From assembly GCF_964340395.1 (NCBI RefSeq), contig NC_135562.1:1307501-1369500 (forward strand): a stretch of 62,000 bases of DNA, in the 5' to 3' direction. Positions 14,631 through 26,331 of this stretch are shown here, piece after piece; the stretch's first letter is position 1; the number at the start of each line of letters is the position of its first letter. The DNA is from Glandiceps talaboti. Its lineage: Eukaryota > Hemichordata > Enteropneusta > Spengelidae. The position numbers and the translations under genes were made by a program. The notes beneath the pieces were generated by a model. It saw only the letters and a list, made by a program, of their open reading frames with translations. It had not been told where the DNA came from and made no database searches.

Positions 14631-15037
14631 GCCAGAAGACAACTGTAGTGTCACAGAAGGCCAGAAGACAACTGTAGTGTCACAGAAGGCCAGAAGACAA
14701 CTGTAGTGTCACAGAAGGCCAGAAGACAACTGTAGTGTCACAGAAGGCCAGAAGACAACTGTAGTGTCATAGAAGGCCAGAAGACAACTGTAGTGTCACA
14801 GAAGGCCAGAAGAAAACTGTAGTGTCACAGAAGGCCAGAAGACAAATGTAGATTCACAGAAGGACAGAAGACAACTGTAGTTTCACAGAAGGCCAGAAGA
14901 CAACTGTAGTTTCACAGAAGGCCAGAAGACAACTGTAGATTCACAGAAGGCCAGAAGACAACTGTAGTGTCACAGAAGGCCAGAAGACAACTGTAGTGTC
15001 ACAGAAGGCCAGAAGACAACTGTAGTGTCACAGAAGG
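14631..15037 (+). repeat. Second 29-bp minisatellite, ~14 copies
   Basis: Direct array of a 29-bp unit starting GCCAGAAGACAACTGTAGTG and ending TCACAGAAG. Units in the middle carry TTTC or ATTC in place of TGTC. The unit is unrelated in sequence to the 1.1-3.1 kb satellite although the period is the same. No unique spacers lie between units, so this is not a CRISPR-like array. Confidence 0.96.
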
Positions 15038-15102
15038 CATACATCGATATTAGCATTGTACTAAGAAGCAGCTTTTAATGTAAATATTTTCACTTGAGCA
15101 AA

Positions 15103-15126
15103 AAGGGGTGGGGTGGGGTGGGGTGT
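15103..15126 (+). other. G-quadruplex-capable tract
   Basis: Four GGGG runs separated by single T residues (GGGGT repeated). It matches the usual G4 pattern on the plus strand. Confidence 0.75.
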
Positions 15127-15224
15127 CTGAATCATAACTAAACTATATTTTTATCTACATTCAACTTTTGATCTCGCCCCATAACATAATTATTTATTTC
15201 AATATGATCTGATACTAGGCTTGT

Positions 15225-15376
15225 GTGATCAAAAACGACACAGTAGTACGCTATGCGTGCCGTTATCACGTGATCAAAAACGACACAGTAGTATGCTATG
15301 CGTGCCGTTATCACGTGATCAAAAACGGCACAGTAGTACGCTATGCGTGCCGTTATCACGTGATCAAAAACGACAA
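15225..15376 (+). repeat. 45-bp minisatellite, about 3.3 copies
   Basis: The unit contains GTGATCAAAAACGACACAGT and CGCTATGCGTGCCGTTATCA. Each junction forms the palindrome ATCACGTGAT, so the array carries a CACGTG core at each 45-bp step. Confidence 0.93.
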
Positions 15377-15895
15377 CAGTATGCATAGGGCAGTTGGTAA
15401 TGTGCCGTTATCATGTGGGCAAGACAGTTGAACTGTAGGACAGTGTGACGTCACCAGATAATGGTAATCATCACTACAGATAATTTATGTCTCAAGTTTC
15501 AAGGACGACATCAACAAATTTAATATATTTGTTATTTCAGTGTAGCGAACTTCTCATTAATAACAGTAATTGGTATAGATGTTCTATGACTCATTACATA
15601 ACGATGTAATTATTGTTATTACTGTACATAATTTGTTTAAATTTATACAAGAGGGTATGCACCTTTGTGAATGCAGAAGTAAGTTTGTTAATTTCACTAA
15701 CCACTTTTTTTACACTGAACTGACACTCTTGTAATATGGTCCTTCTTCTTCAAATAAACTTATTCGTTCATAAATCTAACTTTACTTTGTATCACGATAA
15801 AGCGGACTTAGACTTAACGTTTCAACTTCTGTCGTAATTGTACATGTTTTGTTGTTGTTGGATGAAATCTGAGCATTATTGCAGTACTTTGTTTT
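15377..15895. other. Gene-free stretch
   Basis: Nothing recognisable beyond AT-rich DNA. Confidence 0.4.
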
Positions 15896-15928
<33 letters not shown>

Positions 15929-15967
15929 TGTCTGCCTGTCTGCCTGTCTGCCTGCCTGCCTGTCTGT

Positions 15968-16000
<33 letters not shown>

Positions 16001-16011
16001 TGTCTGTCTGT

Positions 16012-16044
<33 letters not shown>

Positions 16045-16176
16045 TGTCTGCCTGCCTGCCTGCCTGCCTGCCTGTCTGTCTGTATGTCTGTCTGCCTGTC
16101 TGCCTGTCTGTATGTCTGTCTGCCTGCCTGCCTGCCTGCCTGTCTGTCTGTCTGTATGTCTGTCTGCCTGCCTGCC

Positions 16177-16245
<69 letters not shown>

Positions 16246-16246
16246 A
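15896..16246 (+). repeat. (CTGC/CTGT)n microsatellite, ~350 bp
   Basis: Tetranucleotide array mixing CTGC and CTGT units. Long frames on both strands (Cys/Leu/Pro/Ser one way, Arg/Gln/Asp/Thr the other) come from the repeat. Confidence 0.97.
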
Positions 16247-16870
16247 CTATGTAGTGTTTTGTATACAATATCTGTCATTTCATTTGTTTGGATGTTAATT
16301 CCTGGCTTTGAATCTTTAATATAAATAATTGATGTCAGTGGTAGATATATTAATGACATTTCATGGTTAATGTAACGACTATCGTTTGCTGTAATGAACA
16401 TCAAATCCTAAGAGAAATGAATAGAATGGATTCTGGTCTTAATGGGTTATGATGTCAGTTAGATTCATCAAGACAGTCGATAGGTTTTTTTTTTTTTTCT
16501 ACACAATTCTTTATGTTTACCGATTGATAAGAAGTGAAATGACCATTTTGTTGACGCTACTCGTCTTGACGGTGCTGTCCTTTATTACTAGCATTATTAA
16601 CAGGGGACAGGTGAAAATGTTATCGTCGATAAATTAACATATAGCAACATAAACAGGTGTTTTTGTCCTCCAGTAAGCTACGTGTATATCTGACGGAATT
16701 TTAGGGAGTGATTGACGACTAACAAAAATAGTCTCAAAAGAGGAAATATATTCAAATGTTTTCAAGTGTAATTTTAAGTGTCTCCTATTACTAATCACAT
16801 TTATTTGTGGTGATTCACGAAACGTGAAGTTGGCTTTTCAACCGATATTCTTGTTAATCTATCCTCTGTA

Positions 16871-17044
16871 TCAGGTACAAACCCAATTGTCAACAAATCA
16901 ATATTTTTTGTCAGGTTCAACGACCTAATCAGCTGAATGCCATCTCTACTAAACTACTAGTCGTTGATGGTAATGTGTACACTGGCTTGATGTCTGTATG
17001 TAAACAGTCAACTGAATCAGGTACAAACCCAATTGTCAACAAAT
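16871..17044 (+). repeat. 28-bp exact direct repeat pair
   Basis: CAGGTACAAACCCAATTGTC plus flanking bases occurs near 16871 and again near 17017, about 145 bp apart. The segment between them holds pieces that also occur at 9.65-10.07 kb. Confidence 0.8.
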
Positions 17045-18187
17045 GTTTAATTATTCTTATTATTATATACTTTATTGTCATGCTAAATTTACATGAAATT
17101 CGATGTACATTGGCAGGGGGAAAGAGAAGAACACACAGTGAAATGTTGAAATGTTGACTGGATTTCATCACTATGTGATCACACAGGCCTCAGAAACATC
17201 TACGTACAACAATATTAATTTACATAAAGCTAAAATAAGAGCAAAAAGTTGGGTAAAAATATAACTATAACAACAACTGGGACTTTATCTATGGTCGAGG
17301 AAAACCAACTGCTACTTCCAAGTTCAATCGACTGTGGATGCAACATACATTGAACTATTGACCTTTGACCTGTAGATAACGCTTCAGTCAATTAGATTAA
17401 CGTTGTGTTTATCAAATATTAAAATAAAATTAATTGTGTCTATTCATGCATCATTTTTCGATGCTGTAAAGGCCTCATAGTTATCAATATTTAATGTAGT
17501 CCTGAAATGATCAAACTTTGTGCCATGAATGTGATGATGCATGTAATTATCTTCATTGTTCCCACAGTTGACGATGTTTATGGTTTGTAAGTTTAATTAG
17601 ATGAAAAACAACAACCAATCTACTGGTGTAATAAAATGATACACTTGGTAACTTGATGAGTTATGGTGGTTACCTTGGTTTCATAGGTCTTGTACAATGA
17701 AATGATACATGTAGCTATCACCATTGTTCGCACAGTAGTTAAAAAATACTACGATATTTATGGCTTGCATGTAGTTGAAAATAGAGAAAAAATGATCAAC
17801 CACAGTGCTTGTCCAATAAAGTGATACAGTTGGATAAGTTCCATGGTTTTAGTAGTTAATTATGAAAATATATCTTATCTTGTTGAACATCTTCTAAGAC
17901 ACTTCAAACCCAATCTAGGACCTGGTAAAGCTCTATGTGTTAGAAGATACGTAAACTTACAATATGACATAACTCGTAGGGTATTACCATACATTTATTT
18001 CTTTTTGAAAACACCAAAATATCGGCTTAAAAGTCTCTGTTTGCGTAAATATAACTATTGTAGAGATTAGTTTTAGTAATGCAATTAGTTCGAGTTTTTT
18101 TTTGCTGTTTTTTTTTACATTATACATCTTACTGTGCAAAATATTGTTACATTAATCCTCATAATTTAAGTATTTTCAATCATGTGT
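17045..18187. other. Gene-free stretch with an old ~165-bp duplication
   Basis: Diverged direct copies lie at about 17524-17648 and 17692-17832; both contain ATGATRCATGTA, CATTGTTC, CACAGT, TTTATGG and ACAGTTGG-like blocks in the same order. The frame at 17843-18070 shows no recognisable domain. Confidence 0.45.
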
Positions 18188-18220
<33 letters not shown>

Positions 18221-18316
18221 ATAATTAAGTTAACCAGCCCCCACTCTCCTCTCCTTTTGTACTTCTGTATGTTTTGTAGTGTATCGTTTTCCTATGTATT
18301 GTTTTTTTATTCGCAT

Positions 18317-18350
<34 letters not shown>

Positions 18351-18410
18351 TAATAATGATAATAATAATAATAATAAAAATAATGATGATGATGATGATA
18401 ACGATAACGA
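18188..18410 (+). repeat. (TTTA)n and (AAT)n/(GAT)n simple repeats
   Basis: A short TTTA run at about 18188-18220, then AAT/GAT triplets at about 18320-18405. The antisense Leu/Ser-rich frame is an artefact. Confidence 0.9.
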
Positions 18411-18657
18411 TAAAAAAGAACAAAAGAAGCTGTTTAAGACATGGGTAATATTCACATAGTTGATTATAATTATTCTTTGCCTACGCCAAGCCGAGAGGGA
18501 GTCATGGCATATCTGTTCGATGACCGATCACCACTGTTCGCCCTTTTGAGGATTACAAAACTATCTCTTTCGGATATTTCCATGACCTATGACCTGTTTT
18601 ATGACCGACTGTTTAAAACAAAGTAATAAGATCAAATTCTGTAAATTACTTTGTTAG

Positions 18658-18757
18658 ATCTTGAGACAAAAGTGCGATTTTACCTTTATTAAATCTTGAG
18701 ACAAAAGTGCGATTTTACCTTTATTAAATCTTGAGACAAAAGTGCGATTTTACCTTT
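18658..18757 (+). repeat. 35-bp minisatellite, three copies
   Basis: TCTTGAGACAAAAGTGCGAT followed by TTTACCTTT is repeated at 35-bp steps from about 18659, 18694 and 18729. Confidence 0.92.
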
Positions 18758-19904
18758 GCTGGGAATCTATCAGTGGTGTGGTCCATTTAGATATTTAGTA
18801 ATTCAATGTTATGTGACCTTTGACCCTCTAATATCTATGGCTATGCTAACAGATTTTGAGGCTTGGCATTTTGCTGTAATATTGGTGGCATTTACAGATA
18901 TTTTAGTTCAAAAAGTCTCTATTTTGGTCGAATTCACAGATTATATCTAATTAAGTTTTCTCCATGTCCCACAGTTATGTTGATAGTTGCGGAATTAATT
19001 TGAATCACAGTTGCTAAGCAACAATATGATAAACTTCAGGGACTTTTTATTCTGACGATAGGTAGATTTGTTAGTTTCAATGTAAATAACGAACAGTATA
19101 TGTACATAATGTGTGGCATACGTCAGTTAGTTATCAGGGTTTGATATAAACAACGCCCTCTACCGACAAACGTCTTTTTGATACAGAGCCAACCGAAAAT
19201 ACACGTATGTGCAGATTTAAAAATGTATGATGAAAAGATGTTTGACTCTTCTTTAATTAAACTATTAGAAAATGCTGACGAAATTAAACGAGGGTAAGAG
19301 TTTAAGTAGGATTTTAGAAGAGAACATGTATATATTGATTAAATGCAAGGTTCGTAGTTCAGTCATGATGCGATGTATATCAAACATACCTGTAAGTATT
19401 TGTTCTTGCACATTCAGAATATGTATTATGTGTTTCATGTATATCGGATTTACGCTTTCAGGCTAGATGTAAAATATAAAACTATGAAAAAGTGCACTTA
19501 TGAAAAATTAAGTATTGCTTCCAGCCAAGTGAACTTCTTATAAAATTTACATTATTACGAGGTATACATGTACCGTACTCAATAATACTGAATACGGTGT
19601 TGAATTTCCGGAACTAGACATTCTAACACTGACATATGATATTCTACATTATACCGCAGTCAGATAGATAAACAAACGGAGAGTAATTCAAATCTTGGCA
19701 ACTGTCCGATCACAAGTGATTATAGCTATCAGTTTAATAATTATAGCACTTTTATCAAAAAAGTATAATACGTGTATTACTCGTATGTATTCATCATCAG
19801 TTGATACGACGGGTTGTATCGCCACTGTGCACGTTTGTGCCACAGAGGGCGCATGTCAATACTCGCTATGTGTGTGCAAAACTAGTCACAGTAGCTTGAT
19901 CAGA
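18758..19904. other. Gene-free stretch
   Basis: No supported exon, and no repeat longer than a few units. Confidence 0.4.
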
Positions 19905-20262
19905 ACCCAATCAGACAGGAATAACTCCTGACCGGGATAGTTATAGGGATTATTACCCCAATCGGAAGAAAATCAAACAATGTACTTTCCGTGTTTATCT
20001 CGATCGGGATAAACATACTCTTCAAACGCGTGTACAGCAAGTTTGCAGTGTCCAACCTATGTCCTACGCCAGGCTTTATCGCGGGTCTTGGAGAGTAGAA
20101 AACATACATACCTGTTTCCCGGCATATGCGCCATGTCGTAATTACGTGCGCCAAAGAGTTCAAAGGTCATTTATCCGGATTGGGATACAAAACTTTATCC
20201 CGCCGATCGGGATGAACCTTTATCCCGACCGGGATAATTATCCCCACCGATAGGGGAATATC
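19905..20262. repeat. Cluster of CGGGATAA-type motifs in both orientations
   Basis: Variants of GATCGGGATAAA occur in direct orientation near 19931, 20002, 20206 and 20226, and inverted (TTTATCCCG) near 20193, 20219 and 20238. The ends are roughly inverted relative to each other. It may be a degraded foldback element. No coding content was seen. Confidence 0.5.
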
Positions 20263-23200
20263 CCTGACATGGAATCATGTCATGTTCTCTAGCTCACAAC
20301 TTAATAGGACATATACATGTGCATAAGGGAACTCGGGAATGTGAAATCCACCTATATTATTTCCTAAGCTAACCAGGCAGAGAAAAATGAACAAAATAGC
20401 GTCTCCCCTCTATATGGACATTTAGAAGGGTGCCCCATTTCAAAAGTAATTTCAAATTTATATTTTGATCTACAAGATGACTCACCTGTGGTCCTGTTCA
20501 AATATCGATTTCAGTTCCTTCAATTCATTACGTAACATATTATAATTCAATGCAAGGTAATTCAGCATTTAACTTGAATAGATTTTCCAAAGTTTACTTC
20601 ATTTCTTCAAACTTCAATATAATAAAATTCATGAACTTTACAATTTCTGTTTGCTTCTGTTTAACGTCTTAACGTTTGGAGAATGGAAAGTATACACAGG
20701 TGTTCCCACAGGAAAGAACATGGAGTAGTCTACACTGTCGATCATTTCTGCACGTGTTGTCCATCCATCTTGGCATTGTCGTCGTTGTCAAACCTTTTCC
20801 GGTTACATTTATCACACACCATAATGTCACCTTGTTAGAGTTTTACTCCCCTCGTGACGGTACTATCATTAAACTCCATGTTGAGAAGTAACAGAATATA
20901 CAGTTGTAAACACGCTCGTAAAAGTAGAAAATGTACTGTTGAGACACGGAGCACGAGACTCGCTAGACTTACTGATGGCCACCTGTGGCACCTGTGATTT
21001 TATGTAATTTTAAATACGCTCGTCTTGAGAGCTTGGGACTTGGCAAAGGAGGCATTTGATTTGGTATAAATGCAAGTCCTTTACGGTCTACAATTTTACG
21101 AAGAAGTATTCCTGAATATTTTCGTCTCTATCCAACCTATTTTTGGTATTTTTGTACAAAGTAATTTTGGTCCATGACATCAGTGTGTTAGAAGTAAAAA
21201 CAGTAGAACAAATTCAATTAAGAGTAAATACCATGCGATGAAGGGATGGGGGTCACACTTTTGAAAACACATTTATCCCTGCATATTGACATTATGTTAG
21301 CTGTAGATATGTATATAATGAGTCTCCCTCCCTCCCTCCCTCCCTCTCTCTAAATCCAATTTTTTGTACTTTTATAATCACAAATAATATTGTGCAGTGT
21401 GACAATATAACTTCAACGTTGTACCACAGTGACATACCTAGTAAATCAAATTTGCAAAACCCTTATGGTTTTTATTTTTAAAAATGTTTATTTCTGATAC
21501 AAATTCAGGTACAAAACTACACTTTATATCGTCCTATAAAAGGTTATCTACAAAAAGGTTGAAAATTGGAGAGACAAATATTATTTGAAAACTAACATAG
21601 AAGCAAACGATGTATGAAAACACTTAGTGTCACGTGACAAAACAGTTAATAAAAATGTACATATACAATCATTAAATGAAAAAAAAAACTCTTTAACTAT
21701 AGATTCTACAAACTTTCAGTTGTACCATAGACAATAGAGAGAGTCTCTCTCTATTGTCTATGGTTGTACAGTACTTATTAGCAACGTTTACCCTCACAGA
21801 CTACATGTGTATTACCTTTCGTCTGCTGTAACTCTTTCCCGCCAATATATATCTATAATTGTTGGATCTATTTGGCACTTCTGAACCTTCATTTTACACT
21901 GAAATCACGTATTACTTATTTTGTTATCAAAATTAATCGATTTATATTCGCGTGACTATTTGTCAATTGTGAAACCTGGTTTTATATTGAAATCACCTGT
22001 CAACTATGTACATGTACAAAATTCATATTTGAATTGTACATGTGTTCGTACTATCTAGGACCTCTGACTCATAATCATAAACTAAAACCATGTATCAACT
22101 ATCACCCGACAAAATTAATGTGAACTAAATTCACCCCGCTAAAATATTTGTACAAAAATTCATAATTTTGTAACTAGTTAGCATTTCTCTGTCATAATGT
22201 TAGACTGGACACAGGCGAAATGACTATTTTAGTTACTAGTAAAAATGGTCAAATTTATAGCAATTTTGAAACTTGTATAAGAAACAAACAAAAAAAAAAC
22301 AAAAAAAAAAAACAATCTATATTCTCCTTAATATCAGCTATGATTAAAAGTAAACAAAAACTTTCATGAAAAAAATAGATTTGAAATAAAATTCATGTAC
22401 AAAGTAAAAAAATATCACAAAATTTGGGAACAATTCGTTAAAATTTGAGAAATGGATTTTCATCACCGAATTGAAAATATTACATATTTTTGATATGTAT
22501 AGATTCTGTAACGGGATCAAGGTACACTGCATATATTTGATTATTTTTACATTTGACATGTACTTTTACATTTAAGACATTTTGATTCATAAACGACCCA
22601 CATCTTGATAATCCTTGAGCACCAACATTTTATGTCAAGTCAAAATTAACGTCTTAAGGTCAATGCAATCACGTGCAGGTCACGTGCATAAATTCTTATG
22701 GCGTCACCTGTACTACATAGCATGGGCGTGGTCAGAGAAATAGACGTGATAGTAACATCTCAGGCCACTAAATAGATTTAGTAGTCTGATGTAACATATA
22801 TAGTGAAGACCAAAGACAGAGTATTACATATATTGCTATCAGCTTCAATATGTTACTAGTCAGTCGGGTTCGTTATCTTAGTTTCTATACAAAATTAACA
22901 AGTCAGCTAGCCTGTGATATCATTATAGACATAGTTTGGAGTTATGCACAGGTGTTCATGATTCTGGGTGCCATTTTGATGACATCATCACTCCTTGTCA
23001 TCACATTTTTTCTCGTCGCCAATCTCCTCTCTGATTTCCAGCGGCCATGTCACATAGTACACATAAACGATGAAGTACGAAATGCCGCAATCTTTTTGAA
23101 AGGGGGTTAAGGAATTTCTTGTTTCCGCTTTTTCGGTCTTAAAATGTGTTGCTATAAAATAAAAAAGGAAAGAGTATTAACAGAAAGATACCGACACACA

Positions 23201-23446
23201 TTACAAGTCAGAACATCAAAATGCCACTCTTGCATGGTGACGTAAAAGTGGTATGTAAGTTATAATTACAGCATGAGAGAGAAGTTATGTTATTTCAGCC
23301 GTCGCAAATAGAAACTATACAGAATGTCTTATTATGAAAGAAATCAGAGGAGAAGCGAGAGAAACGACGGTCTGTCAGAAAAACAGATAAAGACTTGTCT
23401 ATTCATTCATCCATCCATAAATCCAAACAGCTGCAGGCAGACATAT

Positions 23447-23451
<5 letters not shown>
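20263..23451. other. Gene-free stretch downstream of TPMT
   Basis: I searched the minus strand for the missing C-terminal exon of the TPMT gene and did not find a convincing one. The region contains a perfect hairpin at 21724-21764 and a short CCCT run near 21322-21344. The 86-codon frame at 22850-23110 has hydrophobic stretches but no other support. Confidence 0.4.
21724..21764. repeat. Perfect 20-bp inverted repeat with 1-nt centre
   Basis: The left arm ACCATAGACAATAGAGAGAG and its exact reverse complement are separated by a single T. This gives a very stable hairpin in either DNA strand or RNA. Confidence 0.95.
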
Positions 23452-23544
<93 letters not shown>

Positions 23545-23620
23545 GTGAGAGAGATAAAGAGGGGGGAGTGAGAGAGAGATAAAGAGAGAGAAAGACAGAC
23601 AGACAGACAGACAGACAAGA
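23452..23620 (+). repeat. (GA)n, poly-G and (GACA)n compound microsatellite
   Basis: About 82 bp of uninterrupted GA is followed by a G run, mixed GA/GATA sequence and five GACA units. Antisense Leu/Ser frames are artefacts. Confidence 0.97.
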
Positions 23621-23797
23621 CATATGTCCATTCGTGCAGCCATCAGACAGCTATAGGGAGAATGGTGAATGATCGAGTGGACATAGAATGAGAGAAATAC
23701 AGATGGAGTAAATATTAGTGGAGTATGGATTGAACTGATGTAAGTATATATGGTGTTTACGTACTTGTGGAAAATAACTACTTATATATAGTCTTAC

Positions 23798-24458
23798 CAT
23801 AAATGTTTTCTAAGAGTTTTGGTTTTAGGTCGTATGGAGGACCAATAAAAGTTTCGTGGTCAACTTCAAAGAATTCCAGTAAATAGCGTCCATCTTTCCT
23901 GAGTAATGGTGACATAACCTTGGCATACCTACAAAAATATAATAAATACAACCAGTCAAATATATATTAAAGGAACAGTCTAACGTTTGCTTTGTTTTTA
24001 CAAACAACACAAAAATAGCGAAAGACAAAACAAAAATAAATTGTGCATAGGCAACTACTAAATAAACGAGTGGTGGCTCAGTTATAAGGAATGCGTGTTG
24101 AACGTAGCGAGAGAAAACGAAAGTTTAGATAAATATGACTTAGATGGCGCTATACTTACTTGACTCTGTCAACAGGATTGATAGCAGCAAGTGCGCCCCT
24201 ATCCCAGATACAATCAAAAGTACCAGTTACATCGGGCGTCAATAGAAAGTAATCGCAGCAGTAAATCGTGATATTTTTACCTTTTGCCTAAATCATGAAG
24301 AGACAGAGGTGTAAAGTCTATTATTGCAAACACTGTTACAACACAAAGGGACATTGTCTGAAGATTATTTCCAACATGTATGGTTATTTATGATGTTAGG
24401 AATGGCTATAGGTGAAAATGAATGAAACCAATCCTTTCGTGAAATTTACGAATTTTAC

Positions 24459-24497
<39 letters not shown>

Positions 24498-24500
24498 GGC

Positions 24501-24537
<37 letters not shown>

Positions 24538-26267
24538 TCTTCCGTTCTCTCTCCCAATTTTCTCAGTTTTCCATATTACTCCTCTCTCATTCTCTCTGTG
24601 CATATCTCAGACACAAATGTAGTGTACGAGGAAGCAAACAAGACGACCTTGTTTTTGATATAACATAAACAATTGCATTAATTTACTTAATGACGTTTTC
24701 GTTAGTGGTAACTATAGATAGCATTGAATACTGTGTTATTCATTTACTAAAATAGCATTCATAAACGGAATGCAAGGTTTGTTTACCTTGTAGATATAGC
24801 CTTTGATATCTTTAATTGACTCTTTGCTGTATTCCATGTCGTGTTCTTCAAAAAACTGTTCAATGCCCTCGGGACAGTATTCGTTGCCAATGACAACCTG
24901 ACCTTGGTCTGCAAGCCTGTGAAATCAATACCTCTCTATTAATGATAGGGGTTCACTAGGTAACTTCACGTCATACGAACGGTACGATACATCCACTACA
25001 CGGTTTAGTATTAATGATAGGGGTTCACTATGTAACTTCATCATACGTACGTGTAACTAACGATATACAATAATATTCAGTGTTGTCCACTTTTTATTCC
25101 TTGAAGTCTTCCTTGTGATACCGCAGCAATTGACTGACTGACTGACTGACTGACTGACTGACTGACTGACTGACTGACTGACTGACTGACTGACTGACTG
25201 ACTGACTACCTGACTGACTGACTGACTGACTGACTGACTGACTGACTAAACTGACTGACTGACTGACTGACTGACTGACTGACTGACTGACTGACTGACT
25301 GACTGACTGACTGACTGACTGACTGAACTAACTGACTGACTGACTGACTGACTGACTAAACTGACTGACTGACTGACTGACTGACTGACTGACTGACTGA
25401 ACTGACTGACTGACTGACTGACTGACTGACTAAACTGACTGACTGACTGACTGACTGACTGAATTACTGACGTATTAATTTACTGACTATATAGAGTGGC
25501 TGATATATCTATAGAATGATTAGTTGATTGATTGATTGATTACATGATTGAATTGATCGCAAGCGATCGATTGATTGGGTTGATGGTTATTTATAGATTA
25601 ATTAAGTGTATGATTGATCAATTGATATATAAATCAACTATTTGATTTATGGTTAATATTTTGAGCAAGTTAACAAGTGAAGGTCAGTTGATTTGAAGTT
25701 GAAATGAAGTTATTGACTGATTCATATATTAATTATATTCATTTTGATTCATTGAAATGATCAAATTTATTGTTTTAATAGACCATGTGATATAACTAAA
25801 ATATTTTGTATTGACTATCTATATATCTCATAATAAGGTGTACTATAACTTTACTATCTTGTCGAATATTTCAAATGGGTTCTTACCATTTCAAATCTAA
25901 AGACTTTCCACACAGTGGAAGAAATATTCTCTGTTGTTCCTTCTTGTCCGTCAACCAATCGTAATGTTTTTCTAGCGTGCTGATGACAAAGAAAGGAAAG
26001 AAGGCGAATTAAGTAAATTTACAGTAAACTCTCTTTCCATATCAATACACATGTACACAATCATATACAAATGTGTGTGTCTGTGTGAACGTGAATGTGA
26101 ATGTATGTGTATATGTATATGTATATGTTTATGTATATGTATATGTATGTGTATGTGTATGATTGTGTGAATGTGAATTTAATTTATGTGTATATGTATA
26201 TGTATGTATTTGTGTATGTGTGAATGCGAATGTATGTGTATGTATGTGTGTGCGTGCGTGCGTGCGT

Positions 26268-26331
<64 letters not shown>

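Noticed and set aside
14631-15037. Regular 29-bp direct repeats suggesting a CRISPR array
   Set aside because: Units abut without unique spacers, there are no cas-like genes, and the context is animal DNA. It is a minisatellite. The same applies to 1098-3080.
15814-16404. Long frames of Arg/Gln/Asp/Thr and Cys/Leu/Pro
   Set aside because: They are translations of the (CTGC/CTGT)n microsatellite in several frames and on both strands, without codon or splice support.
17843-18070. 75-codon frame
   Set aside because: It lies in diverged duplicated non-coding DNA and shows no domain or splice support.
22850-23110. 86-codon frame with a hydrophobic segment
   Set aside because: I considered it as a small membrane protein and, on the other strand, as the missing TPMT exon. 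Neither reading has family motifs or splice continuity.
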